A stretch of 64,000 nt of DNA from Leishmania martiniquensis (GCF_017916325.1 NC_090169.1:1314501-1378500), one strand, 5' to 3'. Shown: positions 50,644-61,762, numbered from the stretch's first letter. The notes: generated by a model not told the origin, from the sequence alone. Numbers and translations: made by a program.

Positions 50644-53600
50644 ATGATGGTGACGCATCTGCCTTTGCGGGCGTTGTTTCTAAGAGCTCCTCACTTCCCC
50701 CTCTTCCTCTCCTCACAGACACACAGACACCGTTTTTCTCTTGGCATTGCCTTAACGTTTTCCATCAGCTTTTTTTTTCAAATAGCCTTTTCGTTTTCTG
50801 CTCTTCACGTGAGTGTGTCTTTACCTGTTTTCCCATCGATGGTATGTGAATCTGTGCTTTTCTTCCAACGTGTGCCTTCTTCGGATCGGTAGGTTGCCTG
50901 ATTCTCCGTCGCCACTCAGTAAGGCCGACCAACATCACTCGCACGTGTCCTCTCCGTTTCGTCTCGTCTACGCTTCCCTTCCATTTCGTCGCCCCTCTTC
51001 TCGCCTACTCGGCTTTCGCTTCGTCTTGAGCTGTTCTTTCGCCTCCGCCCTAATCCCTTCGCTTCTTCGCCTTTTTCTTCACCCTTCGTCGGATGCCTTT
51101 CGCGCTTGTTTCCGGTTGAGGCAACCGTTCGACCGTCCTCGCCATCCTCTGTTTCCTTCCTACCTTGTCATGTGTGTGCGTGTACATGTGTGAGTTCGCG
51201 CTTTTGTTCGTCTCTGTTCGGGTACTCTGGCGCAGCGCCGGTCTCGCCCCTCTCTGCTTCTGAATGCCCCACTCACTTCATTGCCATGCACACACACACA
51301 CAGACACACACGCACACGTCTCTCAGATTCTCTGTTGCGCCGCCCTCTCCCCTCAGCCCATGTGCTTATATAAAGTTATATATACATATAGACATATATG
51401 TAGTGTGTGCGTCTGTGTGTTCACGCCCTTTTCTGTTTCACTTGAGCTTTTCACCTCATGGCTGATCACGTTGGGAGCCTAACCGATTCGTCTTTGTTTC
51501 CTCCTTTGAGGGAAGGAGCGAATAGTTTTCAGATTTGTGGCTCGAATGGAGTTCTCTTCGTATGTTCGCGCATGGTGCGTTGGTGGCCATGGTAGTGTGC
51601 TCTTCTGCCTTCTGATCTCTTTTTTTTCTTCGGTTTCTTAGCTCCCTAATAGCGAGTTACCCTCTCGGCACGTCGTATCTCAGAGGCTCCGCATCTCACT
51701 CTGCGTTCTGATGTCAAGCAGCCCTCCACCCCCAACCCACAGACAACGAGACATAGCCACCCTCTCTCTCTCTTCCTATTCCATGCCAATGCCGAACCAT
51801 TCGCAGTTGTGGCAAAGCCAAGTGCCTAGGATGTATGTGGCATCATAGCGATGTATCGCTGCGGATATCGGCAGCCACATTCCGCATGACGTTTCGTCGG
51901 AGCGGCCTGAGGCCGTGAAGGCGCATGTATGCCGCCTTTTTTTTCTTGGCAACGTGAGCACATATGTAAACGTCCGACCAGAACAGCGTTGCGAGAAGCA
52001 GACAAAATGGACAATACGTGCCGATCGAGCGCTTCTAGAATGACTCGCTCACGGTCGTTTCTCTCGCTCACCCGCTTGCGCGTGCATGAATTCACCGTTT
52101 TTCTCCGCAATTCAAACGCAATCGCAAAGTGGAGTAAGAGATGGCACCGAAGTGGTGCGCGTGGCTGCAGGCACCACAGTGACAGTCGCATCCCAAAAGT
52201 TTACACGGAGAGAATGTTTATCGGCAAGGTGCAGCGCGGCCTTTTCGTGTCCGCGCACGTTCCCTGGGTATGCCCTCTCCCTCCTTAACGGATCCTGTTC
52301 CATCCACGCTCGGCGGGCGGAAGACGGGCAGTCCACATCAACGCTTCGTTGCTCATGTAGTACGGCTGACAATACACTGCTTCCTCCCTTCCTCTCTCTC
52401 CACCGTTTTACTGCGCGTATTTACGTCACGCTCGCTCTTTCCTTCACTGCTGCCCACCGCCTCACAATCACTGCCAGCTTTTCCAAAACGTCAACACGAA
52501 ACACTTCTGGTGCGCGCGGTGCTCTCTCTCGGGCTTCCTATCCTCTCTCTCCTCTTTGTATCAACGGCGGTACATAAGTTGCAGAGAGCTTCTGGCTCCT
52601 CTCTTTCCACCTCTGCTTGCTTGTTGAGGTTCATGCTGTGCGTGTGTGTGTGCCCGCGCATATGCTTGCGGACTCCTGTCGCTTGGGATAAGTGTGTCAG
52701 CTGCGCTGTGTCCTTGGAAACGAGTCGCCGTGAAACGTCGACCTCGTGACGAGTCTGCTGAAGGCGACGGTGTCGCAGTGTCTGTGCTGTTTCAGATTCC
52801 TTCTCGCCTCTCCTGCAGAGGCGCCTCCGTGCGCTTCCGGCGGCATTCCCCCTGTCTTCCTCCTCCTTTCGTCTCGGGATTCCTCGTCGCGCGTTTCTTT
52901 GGTGCTCTCTTTTGGCGAGGCATTACCTCCTCTCCCTCCCCCCGCCGTTTTCGTATTTCGATATCACTTGTTTCCCCTTCCCTCCCTCCCCCCTCATGTG
53001 ACTGGAAACAGCAGCACGCAGTGACGTGTCGCTCTCTTTTTTTTGGTGGTTCTCGGCTTGGCGCTCTTTGCCTTCCTTCAGTCTTCGGCCGTTGCTGCTA
53101 CGACTGTCCTCTCGCCTGTTGGTCGCGCGAGTGGAACAGAAGCGGCGGCCATTCTGGACAGGGACGGGAGCAAGCACCCAGCTGGCGCTATCTCGCGCGC
53201 GGCTGCGTACTTCTTGTTAAACACTTCCCCGCTCTCGCCCTCTTTCTCGTGGCACCTCGGAGGAGACAAAAAGCGGTGGTGACTGGGCAACCGACTCCCT
53301 GTGGCACCGCACGCGACCCTTTTGCAACGTTACCTGCGCTCCCGTCTCTCTCCCCCTTCATTTCGTTGTTGTGAAAGACGAGGTTACCCACTTTCAACGT
53401 TTTCTCTCTTCCCTAAATCCCGTGTCCCCCCTCTCTCTGTCTTTTTTCTGTGTGCCGTTCGTGCTGTCTTTCCATTTCTTCGTCGTCCCCTTCGCACATA
53501 CACATCCTCTCTTTCCGTTGTACACGTGCTGTGCGCCTCCACTTCGTTCGTGCGTCACACGAGGCTCCCTCGTCCGCCCTACCCTTCCATCTCCGGCTCA

Positions 53601-53912
53601 CCATCGTTTCGTTTGCTGCGTCTTTGTCGTTCGCGTTTTCTCTTGCGTTCTCCGCTCGAATTTCCGGATAGCGTTGACTGAAGCAACCGAGAAGATAAAA
53701 AAGGGGTATCCCATTTCCGTTTTCTGCCACACACCATTGCAGCTTTCCGGCCCTAATCTCTTCTCGCCTGGTCTGTGCCGGTGCCCGGTCAGGCACAGCG
53801 TGTGCGCAGGAGCGTTGGGAAGACGCAGGAGACTCGATTGGCTTTCTTTTTCTTTCTGTCTCGTTTTATTTGTGTGTGTGTGTGTGTCGTTGCGACTTCG
53901 TGCTGAGCTTTC
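50644..53912. other. Long intergenic spacer between the two HECT-module genes
   Basis: 3.3 kb with no supported gene. It contains CA/CACA patches near 51288-51318, AT-rich sequence at 51366-51400, and a long series of TC tracts. Frames up to 240 codons are Phe/Ser/Leu/Cys-rich and rejected. Confidence 0.65.
53842..53907 (+). promoter_or_regulatory. Polypyrimidine tract with first AG 5 nt before the start codon
   Basis: The T-rich tract 53842-53870 is followed by a GT run, and the first AG downstream is at 53906-53907. The ATG starts at 53913. If this AG is used the 5' UTR apart from the spliced leader would be only 5 nt. Confidence 0.4.
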
Positions 53913-54875
53913 ATGAACGAGTCAGCGCCCTTTTGTGTGGCTCCGCAGACGTGGCAGGGAGGCCTCACTCGCTACCCTGCCAGCCAGTCGCACGTCTGGA
54001 ACAACAACATAATCCTGCAGCCTGAGGATATTGACGTGGAGGTGTTCAATGCCATGTGTCAAGTGGAGAAGCAATACAACAAAAATGAGATCAGCGATGA
54101 AGACTTTGAGATGCTGCAGCTGACGTTCTGCCTCTTTACTGTAAATCATTCATGTTATGACTTGATCCCAAACGGGCGAGAAATCCGTGTGACACAGGCG
54201 AACGCGCCCGAGTTCTTTCAGCGCGTTCACGCTGCGTACGATAACCTGAAGCAGGTGCCGCCTCTGAACCAGCCGACGGACACCACAGCTCCCCAGCGGT
54301 CACGCGCCTCCGGAGCGAGGTTGCGGCTTACCTGTCAAGATTCCGAAGACCTCGAGTGGATTCGGTGGACCGCGCAGAACAACCCGGCTGCGCTTGCCTT
54401 TCATCCAAACGAGCCTCTACGCTGGGCCGTTCTGCCGCAAAGTCGCGACTTTATGATTCGCGTGCAGCCAGAGGGCGAGTACAAGTTCGTCGACCCGGAT
54501 CATCTCGCCCTTTTTCTCGATATGCTGGCCGTCTTACTGACCGAGATTGAGCGCGCCATTGCCGTGTTCGGCTACTACCCGCCAAACTGCATCGCAGCTG
54601 CCCCGGTCGAGGCCCCTGAGGAGCACTTCATCCGGCCCTCCCAGCCGACTCGCGCAACCCGCTTGCCGTTTCCGCCGCAGCGCGTGAACAATCGTGGGCG
54701 CTCGATGCTGCACAACTCCGCAACGTCAGTCGCCGCAGCAGCGACACCGACAGAGCCGAGTCGCCGGACCGTTTGTCGCGCCTCATCCGCAGAGCTGGAG
54801 AAGCAGCGCGCGCTCTTCTCCCCTACGCATGACACCGGCGGCCTGTTAGCGCCTTTTCAAGAGTTGAATGTGTAG
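53913..54875 (+). CDS. Shorter HECT-N-lobe-module protein, relative of the 48.5-kb gene
   Basis: 320 residues from the ATG at 53913. Module 1 (about 45-115) is the best copy of the repeat in the window. 'DVEVFNAMCQVEKQYNKNE' precedes 'LQLTFCLFT' and 'YDLIPNGREIRVTQANAPEF', which lines up with the HECT N-lobe pattern 'PELYKSL...LDLTF...LIPNGxxIPVTNEN'. Module 2 (about 135-220) is degenerate: it keeps the 'RLTCQDSEDLEWI' start seen as 'RLTLQDADSTVVR' in the neighbour but has lost the PNGR core. The C-terminus 'FSPTHDTGGLLAP' is nearly identical to the neighbour's. No catalytic Cys region exists. The two genes are likely paralogues by segmental duplication, since diverged in length. The function is unknown. 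If the upstream AG at 53907 is the only acceptor the start is unusually close to it; the next Met is residue 50. Confidence 0.85.
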   Translation: MNESAPFCVAPQTWQGGLTRYPASQSHVWNNNIILQPEDIDVEVFNAMCQVEKQYNKNEISDEDFEMLQLTFCLFTVNHSCYDLIPNGREIRVTQANAPEFFQRVHAAYDNLKQVPPLNQPTDTTAPQRSRASGARLRLTCQDSEDLEWIRWTAQNNPAALAFHPNEPLRWAVLPQSRDFMIRVQPEGEYKFVDPDHLALFLDMLAVLLTEIERAIAVFGYYPPNCIAAAPVEAPEEHFIRPSQPTRATRLPFPPQRVNNRGRSMLHNSATSVAAAATPTEPSRRTVCRASSAELEKQRALFSPTHDTGGLLAPFQELNV

Positions 54876-57244
54876 CGTGGTAGCGGCGCTGAGCGCACTG
54901 CCGAAAAGAGAAGTTGGGTATGCGGGCGATCTTCCTTGGCAGCGACAATGACGGCGGAGGTGTCTTCTGTGGGGTGATGAGCTTTTTCTTCTTCCTGCGT
55001 ACCCCTCTCCGTCTCCATCGCCATTTAACTCGCTCTCGCCTTCTTTTTGACTTCTGTGTTGTTGCTGTTGCTCCGTTACCTTACCCTTCCCCCCTCTACC
55101 TGACGCAGCCCCGCTTGCTCTCTCAGCGCTAGCGCGCGAGTCCTTCTCTGAAGCTCTCACACCTCTTCCCTTACCCTTCTCTTTTTGTAAATCTTTATGC
55201 ACGTGCACCCGCTGTACGTCTCCTTATACTTGCCTCTCCTCATCCCTTGACCACAGTACCTCCTCTCTTTTTCTCTCGACAACGAATTAAGTGCGTGTGT
55301 GTATTTAATCGTTTTCCCTATGCGGTTGCACGTTGGCCTTTTCCCCACTTCCGTCTGCCCGCACATTGTGAGAAGCCGCCTCACCTCGCCCCAAAATCTT
55401 TCTTTCTCGCCTCTCCACACTCACCGCTGAGCGAGGGTACACGTTCTTAGCACAGCAACGGTGCTGTTTTTTTGCTCTATCTCTTTACCTGCATAGTTCT
55501 GCGGGAACTGTACATCATCGATAGCTGTGCTCATTCGCGGGAGCGCGTGTGGCGTCTGTGGCTAGTTCTCTCTCTGTCTCCGTTCGTTGCAGTTTCGACT
55601 GCGACCGCGGACGATCCACCCGACTCCTAACCGATTCCCTTCTTGGCCCTTCCTTCTCCCTTCCCTTCCTCCCTCCCCCCGTTTTACGACATCAGATCTG
55701 TGGTGGCCCTCACGGTGGCGCAACACTTGTGCATGTCTCTATCGATTGGTATGTGTGTGTGTGTGCGCGCGCATTCTTGTGTGTCGCACGGACGACTGGT
55801 ACGACAGCGCACGTGCTCTCGTACGTCAGAGGCATTGGCAATTCATTTATACACGATTGTCGGCTCACCCGCGCCCCCTGGCACGGCTGGTGACACTGCC
55901 CTTTCCCGCATCGTCCCCATCTCTATGTAGGATGCAGAGGCAGCGAGTGTGTTGGTATTCCCTTGCATGGGAAGTGGGAAGCACTCTATCTTTTTTTTTC
56001 CTCCTCTCTCGGCATGTTGATATCTTTCGCTTTCTCTTTCCTTTTGACAGATTCTGTGCTCATGGTGGTGGCTGCTCCCAAATAGAAGAGGGATTGCGCT
56101 GATGACTTTGGTTTCATGATGGCAACTCAGCTCTAGTAGTCCTTCTTGGTGCTGACACCTCTCCCTCACCTCACCCACGCGCACACCTCTCACGATGCGT
56201 TCGGCATCGAGCACGAAGCAAGGCTGCCCTTGCATGTTTCCCGTCCCTGTGCGGTTCCTTTCAGCAATGCCTGTGCATCTTGAGGTCCCGTGTAGTCCCT
56301 ACTAGTGGAGCGTCTGCTGTAGCCCTATATAAGCCTTCCTTTTCGTGTGTCTGCTCGTGTGTGGCCACACTGATCGGCCCTTCCCTCATATTTATGCTCA
56401 GTCCCCTTTTTCCGGGGGCTCCCTAGACGCGGCCGTCCTTTCTCCCTCGTCGACCGCGCACGCCGGTCTCTCCTGCTCCGTCGCTTTTCTTCTGTTGAGT
56501 CATTGTACCGCGGACTTTGCTTGCCTTCGATCCACCGAAGGACGAGCGTGCATGGAGTCACGGCGAGTACGGCTCATATGAGAAGATGCGAAAGAAAGGT
56601 AACAAAAAAAAATGCAGTCACGCCCGCCTGCACGCACGCAAAGCCCTCGCGTGGACGAAAGAACGGGAGGAGAGCTCCCGTAAGGAAGGAGACTCGACTA
56701 GGATGGGGACGCTCCGGCGAGTGGAACAGTACAGGGGTAGCAAGGAGGCTGAGGGATGCAGAGGGATATCAGCGAAAACGATTCGTGCCTGCTTTCACGA
56801 ATGCTCTTTTTTTTTGAGAGTGTGTGTGTGTTTTCGGCCATGCCGCGTAGGTTGTGCGCGAAAGGGACATGAAGCGACATACAACGAGTATCGTCGACGT
56901 CTCATCCCTACTGAGAGAGGCGCGGCTGCAACACAGTCACCATTCAGTTTCTCTACGTGTCTCTCGCCCGCGTCGTTGTAAGTGAACCTCGGGGTACTCA
57001 TTAGATAACCGGCACGCACGCGAATAAAACGAGAGCGGCAGAGGCTTTTTCTATTTTTTCCTCTCTCTGACTTTGCCTCGCTTTCCGCGTCAACGCTAAT
57101 TCGACCGCCCGGGAGAGCTTTTCCTTTTCCTGGCCTTATGGCTTTCACCCACACACACACATGACTGTAGGCACCTCTGCAGGGTAATGGGGCACAGAGC
57201 CCACGCTCTGAGGAGTATCAAGCGCATACTGCTCGTCCGCGCTT

Positions 57245-57616
57245 ATGGCTACGCACTCGCTGCCGTCGGCGGAGGTGTCTGGGCTGGCGCTGTGCCAAAG
57301 AGGCGTGCCGCCATTATGACGCGCGTGCCACCCGCCTACGCATCCCGCCGACAGTGCAGCCACCACACACGCCTCCCCCCACTGTCCTTCTGCTTTGGCC
57401 GCATGGCAGTGAGGCTGAGCGCTCACTTGCGCCCTCCTCGGCGGGACTGTGATGGGCTGGGCAACGTGAGCCGGTGCTGTGGGGTCCGGCCGCTTGACGA
57501 ATCGAAAGGCTGCCCTGCGCAAGAGGTGCACGCCAGCTGACAGACCTGTAAGACGCTTGGTCTCGCGGGCTGCCCGGGTCCTGGCGCGCCGTCCGCCCAG
57601 GGACCGCCGTTGGCGG
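57245..57616. repeat. 372-bp interspersed repeat, copy B (SIDER-like)
   Basis: Second member of the pair described at 4078-4449: same orientation, same length, one difference (T at 57266). Left flank differs completely. Right flank retains weak similarity (GCACGCGTAG versus GCACGCATAG in copy A) before diverging. Confidence 0.85.
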
Positions 57617-58886
57617 CGGCGCACGCGTAGTTGGTGAGGGCGGATGCGATGGTAGAGGCGCCTCTACAGAAACGGGTAGACGGAGGCTGTGGGCATACAC
57701 CTGAGTTGCTGCCCGTTTTAGAATGGCACGTCATCAAAATTCTGTATTTTGGGGGGAGGGTAACATTCATTTTTGGCGGTGAACAGATATCCGCCATCGG
57801 TGAAGCGGATGCGAGAAGCCCTTCGCCATATCTTCGTTGAGGATCTAAATGTCGGGTGAATTTCAGGTGACATTCTATATTTCATTGTGCGCGCAGACTC
57901 TCACGAGTGACGTTTTTGTTTTTTGCGAAACCCTCGCCTGTATGCGGTCGTGCTCTCGACACTTCTCGTCAAGACGCCCGTTTACGGAGTGTGTACGTAT
58001 CCGTGTGTGAGTCTCCTTCAGCCCTTCTTTGTCTCCTCGCTATTTTGGTTTTCTCTCTATGAGATCTTTCATCACCTTTTTTTTTTCGCGCTCTCCCTCA
58101 CCGTCCGCTGTTTCTCTTTGTTCGTCTTGCTGTCCCGCCGCCTCTTCCGCGCGCGCGTGTGTGTGTGTGTGGTTCTTTCGCCCTCACATGGCACCCTCTC
58201 TCTCACACACCTCTCCCCTCCGCCGCATTCCTCTCAGGCACAGTCTTCGTGAACGCCGCGTCATTGCCGTCTTCTTCCCACTTTTTGTTGGTGTGCGCTT
58301 CGATGCTCTTTCCGTCGTTGCTTCATTTTTCACTTGAGCATTCTCTTGTGTACACATGAACTCCTTTATATATAGAGAGAGACCTGTGTGTGTGTGTGTG
58401 TGTATGTAGGCGTGCGTGTTCCTGGTCCCCTACCCACCCACCCACACCGGCGACTATTGTTGTTGTGTCTCACTCATTGTGTGTGTGCCTCTGCCAACCT
58501 AGAGCGTAAGTACCGTAGCACCCGAAAAGCCTTCATCAAACATACCCGAATTCCACTCTTTTTTCCCCTTCCGCAAGTTGGCGCTGCCCTTCTCCGTGCG
58601 TGTGTGAAGACCCGCCTGTAATGCGTGGAAAGGGCCAGCAGGCAGCACTTTTCTCAGCTGCTCTGTCCTTCTCCTCCTTGCGCCTCAGATGCAGGCGGAC
58701 GCAACCTTTATCGCCCTGGCGCTGAAGCAGCGGCCCGTCCACTTTCCACCTACCGTGAAAGTATCTCTCTCTCTCTCACGTGCACCCTTCCCTCTCCCGC
58801 GTCTTCCCTGCACACACGCACACACACACATGGCACCGTTCGTCCGCTTCCTCCGCCCCTGCCCTACGGCGGCGACACAAACACAT

Positions 58887-58941
58887 CATCTTCTGTTTTT
58901 TTTACTCTCCGAACTTGGTTGAACCCCATCTGTATCTACAG
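58887..58941 (+). promoter_or_regulatory. Probable spliced-leader acceptor site
   Basis: A T8 run within a TC tract (58887-58910) is followed by CAG ending at 58941, giving a 50-nt 5' UTR before the ATG at 58992. Confidence 0.5.
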
Positions 58942-58991
58942 CTCCTAAGTGTCTGCAGGTTTCAGGAGGGGATACCCCAAAGCGCGTTGGA

Positions 58992-60548
58992 ATGAAGCGG
59001 CTGTTATCGTGGGTGGGACCTGCGGCCGTGGTCGCATCCGTAGCCTATGTGTATGCCGCCAACCACCCCTCCTCAGCGCAAATGGAAAAAGGGATCGCAT
59101 CCCCATTTCCCCTCAGCACGGTCCGATACTGTGGCATTCTGTGTCTTCTTTACGCATCAGGGGTGATGCCGCGCAATCTGCTTTTCCCCAGCTTTGTGTT
59201 CCGCCGCAACATGTTTGCATTGCTGTACAAGCTGTACTGTAGTTACCCCATAGGCTATCGTATCATCCGCCCCCTCATGCACCAGCCTGTTGCCTACCCA
59301 CACTCGGACTACCGCAACGGAATTCGGTGCATCGATGCTGGCAGTCCGCTGCGGCTGAAGCCTCCTCCGCCAGGCACCCCTGACACTCTTCCATTTCTCA
59401 CCAGGTTCTACGAGCGCGCTGGCGGTGTTGTGGATGCGGCGTTGTGGAATGCATCGATTACGCGTGGTGTTGCCATTGTGCCAATACCCATCTTCCGCGA
59501 CAACTACGCGTACCTTATCGTTTCAATGCAGACCCACAAAGTAGCCGCGGTCGACCCGGCCGATCCGGCGATGACGCTGCGTGCAATCGAATCCCTCCGC
59601 GCTCAGTTGGGGGTACCGCTGCAGTTGACCGAGGTGCTCACAACCCACAAACACTGGGATCATGCAGGGGGCAATGAAATGCTGGTGCAGCTTGCAAAGA
59701 AAGAGGTGCCGCTACCGTCACGCGAGGAAGCAGACGGCGAGGGCGCCTCGAATATTCCCTTGCTTGATCCACAACTTCGCCTTATCGGTTCGAAGGAAGA
59801 CGCCCCTCTCTGCTGCGACGTGCTCGTGAGCGACGCATCGCCGGTGTTCTCGATCATAGGTGGTGCGGCAAAGGTGCAAGTAATGGCGGTCCCCGGTCAC
59901 ACGAACGGATCCGTGGTGTTTGCGGTAGGCTCAGCAGAGGAGGGCGTCTTTACTACCAGCCGGCCCCGCGTCGCCGTCTTCACTGGCGACAGCCTCTTCT
60001 GTGGCGGGTTCGGTGCGCTGTTTGAGGTGGCCTCCATAGACCAGATCATGAAGGCGCGTGCGACGTTTCTCAAGGACCCACGCATGCGGACGCAGCCTGC
60101 AACTGGGCAGAAGGTCGAAGAAGAAGACATTCTTTTGTACGTCGGGCACGAGTATACGGAGCGGCTCTTGTCGGAAGTGGTCACCCTCATAACGCGCGTC
60201 CTGGAAAAGAGCCGCTCGTCTGGCGATTCGCGTGGCAGGGAATACGCGCGTGCGGTCGCTGAAGCCCTGCGCGGAGTGAAGATGCTGCGCATCGAGTCTG
60301 ATGGGCTCGAGGATGCTTCGGGCACGGGATGCGAGACGGAGAGGCAGAAGCCGCAATTCCGCCTTCCGTCGTGCACCGTGCCGTCTTCGCTAGCGGTGGA
60401 GAAGATAGTCAACCCCTTTTTGACCGTCGATGACGAGGTTCTTGCCGCGCTGAGGGAGACAGAGAAGTACGGCTCGATGGACTCCTGTGAGCTAGAGCGG
60501 TGCATCTACTGCTCTGAGCGCCGCCGCCTTCCTCCAGAGGCGGAGTAG
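58992..60548 (+). CDS. Membrane-anchored glyoxalase II-like metallo-beta-lactamase protein
   Basis: 518 residues from the ATG at 58992, about twice the length of ordinary glyoxalase II. A hydrophobic segment (about 4-23) and a second one (about 40-60) precede the catalytic domain, so the protein is probably membrane-attached or imported into mitochondria. The domain starts near 160 with 'PIPIFRDNYAYLIV'. The full binuclear metal set is present: H219, H221, D223 and H224 in 'TTHKHWDH', H303 in 'PGHTNG', D333 in 'TGDSLF', and H386 in 'VGHEYT'. Ordinary GLO2 has G-C-G-R-x-F-E after the Asp; here it is 'GGFGALFE', without the Arg. An inserted loop (about 235-265) is Glu/Ser-rich. Expected chemistry is thioester hydrolysis (S-lactoylglutathione or -trypanothione), but the changed pocket makes the substrate uncertain. 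The catalytic-domain C-terminal half is extended. Confidence 0.9.
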   Translation: MKRLLSWVGPAAVVASVAYVYAANHPSSAQMEKGIASPFPLSTVRYCGILCLLYASGVMPRNLLFPSFVFRRNMFALLYKLYCSYPIGYRIIRPLMHQPVAYPHSDYRNGIRCIDAGSPLRLKPPPPGTPDTLPFLTRFYERAGGVVDAALWNASITRGVAIVPIPIFRDNYAYLIVSMQTHKVAAVDPADPAMTLRAIESLRAQLGVPLQLTEVLTTHKHWDHAGGNEMLVQLAKKEVPLPSREEADGEGASNIPLLDPQLRLIGSKEDAPLCCDVLVSDASPVFSIIGGAAKVQVMAVPGHTNGSVVFAVGSAEEGVFTTSRPRVAVFTGDSLFCGGFGALFEVASIDQIMKARATFLKDPRMRTQPATGQKVEEEDILLYVGHEYTERLLSEVVTLITRVLEKSRSSGDSRGREYARAVAEALRGVKMLRIESDGLEDASGTGCETERQKPQFRLPSCTVPSSLAVEKIVNPFLTVDDEVLAALRETEKYGSMDSCELERCIYCSERRRLPPEAE

Positions 60549-61762
60549 CGGGCACAACATTCGAACCTCCGCTGCCAAACGAGATGTGCCACTGGCGACT
60601 TGCTTGATTCATCCATGCTGTCGATTCCCAACCCCCACCTGTTCCCTTCACCGTCCCTGGGCGCTTGCTGACGTGGAGGTCCGCGTCTTCGGTTAATGGA
60701 ATGTGTGTGTGTGTGTGTGTGTGTTTGTGTTAGTCGGAAACGGGTGGCTGTGATACTTCACTCGGCGTCGAGTGCACGATGCTAACGGGCCTACGCAGGG
60801 AGAGTGAAAACGTGGCATGCGGAGAACACGAGTGAGCAACTGCGTCGGCTAGCAATATAAGCGGTGGTGGGAGGGGGATTCATGGAACGCGCAGCAAAAT
60901 AGAGGGGTAGCCGTAGGCAGTGGTGATCGGCACCGTTTACCGATGCCGCGGTCATAGTCCCTGGATCACACTTGTGCTGCAGTCGTCGATGGGCAGAGCG
61001 AGGCGGATGTTAAGGCGGCAACAACGCTAGGGGCCGCTGCTGCGTACCTCTTTTTTTCCTTTTTTGTTTTCATTAGATGCCCATAGCGGCGGATGTGTGT
61101 GCATGTGCTCCGTAGCTTAGCACAGCTGCCGTTTCGCTTCGGCTGCTGTTGCATGTGGCGGAGGGCATGTGCACGGCGGTACTGCTCCCTCCCCCCTTGC
61201 TTCCCTAGCCCTTCTCCTTTCTTCCTCGCTGCCGATGCACTCTTCTTTTCTATAGTTTTTTTCGGCCTCTCTGATGCTGTCCGCACTGAGTATTAACTCA
61301 AGGTACCGTGCAATAGAGGGTGACTGTCGTCCCGCTCCTATCTGCGCGGCCCCAAAGGCACGATGCGTCTCCCCACCACCACCACCCACTGTGATGGCCC
61401 CGCCTCTCACCAGCCTCGTCGCTTCATCTCCTCCTGTCTTTGTTCTCCTCCCTATCCCCTCTCCCTCTCTGTTTCGGCAGTCTCTTGCACCTTCTTAGCG
61501 GAAGGGACTTGCGCTCACCAGCACGAGCCCCTGGGCACTTATTTCCTCCGCGCTCGCGCACCACTCGCCTCACTTCTTTGCTTCGAGGTACACACTCCTG
61601 CGCTGACACATATACATCGCATCCGCACCACCTCCACTGCGTGCGCGGGTGCTTTTCGCTTTCCTTTACCCTAAACAGAGCTGAGGCTTCTGCGCGTTGC
61701 TGCACCACCGCTGTCCCAGCGCAGACACCTACCAGCGTGATTACGAGCAGGAAGGAAGGGGG
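60549..61762. other. Intergenic spacer
   Basis: No supported gene. It contains a GT run at 60702-60724 and short A/T homopolymers. The minus-strand frames, including a long one of 647 codons over 61424-63367, are shadows of CPSF3. Confidence 0.7.
61650..61678 (+). promoter_or_regulatory. Probable spliced-leader acceptor site for CPSF3
   Basis: A T/C-rich tract (61650-61671) is followed by ACAG ending at 61678, 84 nt upstream of the ATG at 61763. Confidence 0.5.

Larger units (their letters stand above)
54876..58991. other. Long intergenic spacer (4.1 kb) carrying a repeat
   Basis: No supported gene. It contains repeat copy B (57245-57616), GT runs near 55752-55768 and 58386-58402, a short TA run near 58370, and pyrimidine tracts. 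Frames inside the repeat on the minus strand (to 159 codons) mirror those in copy A. Confidence 0.65.
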
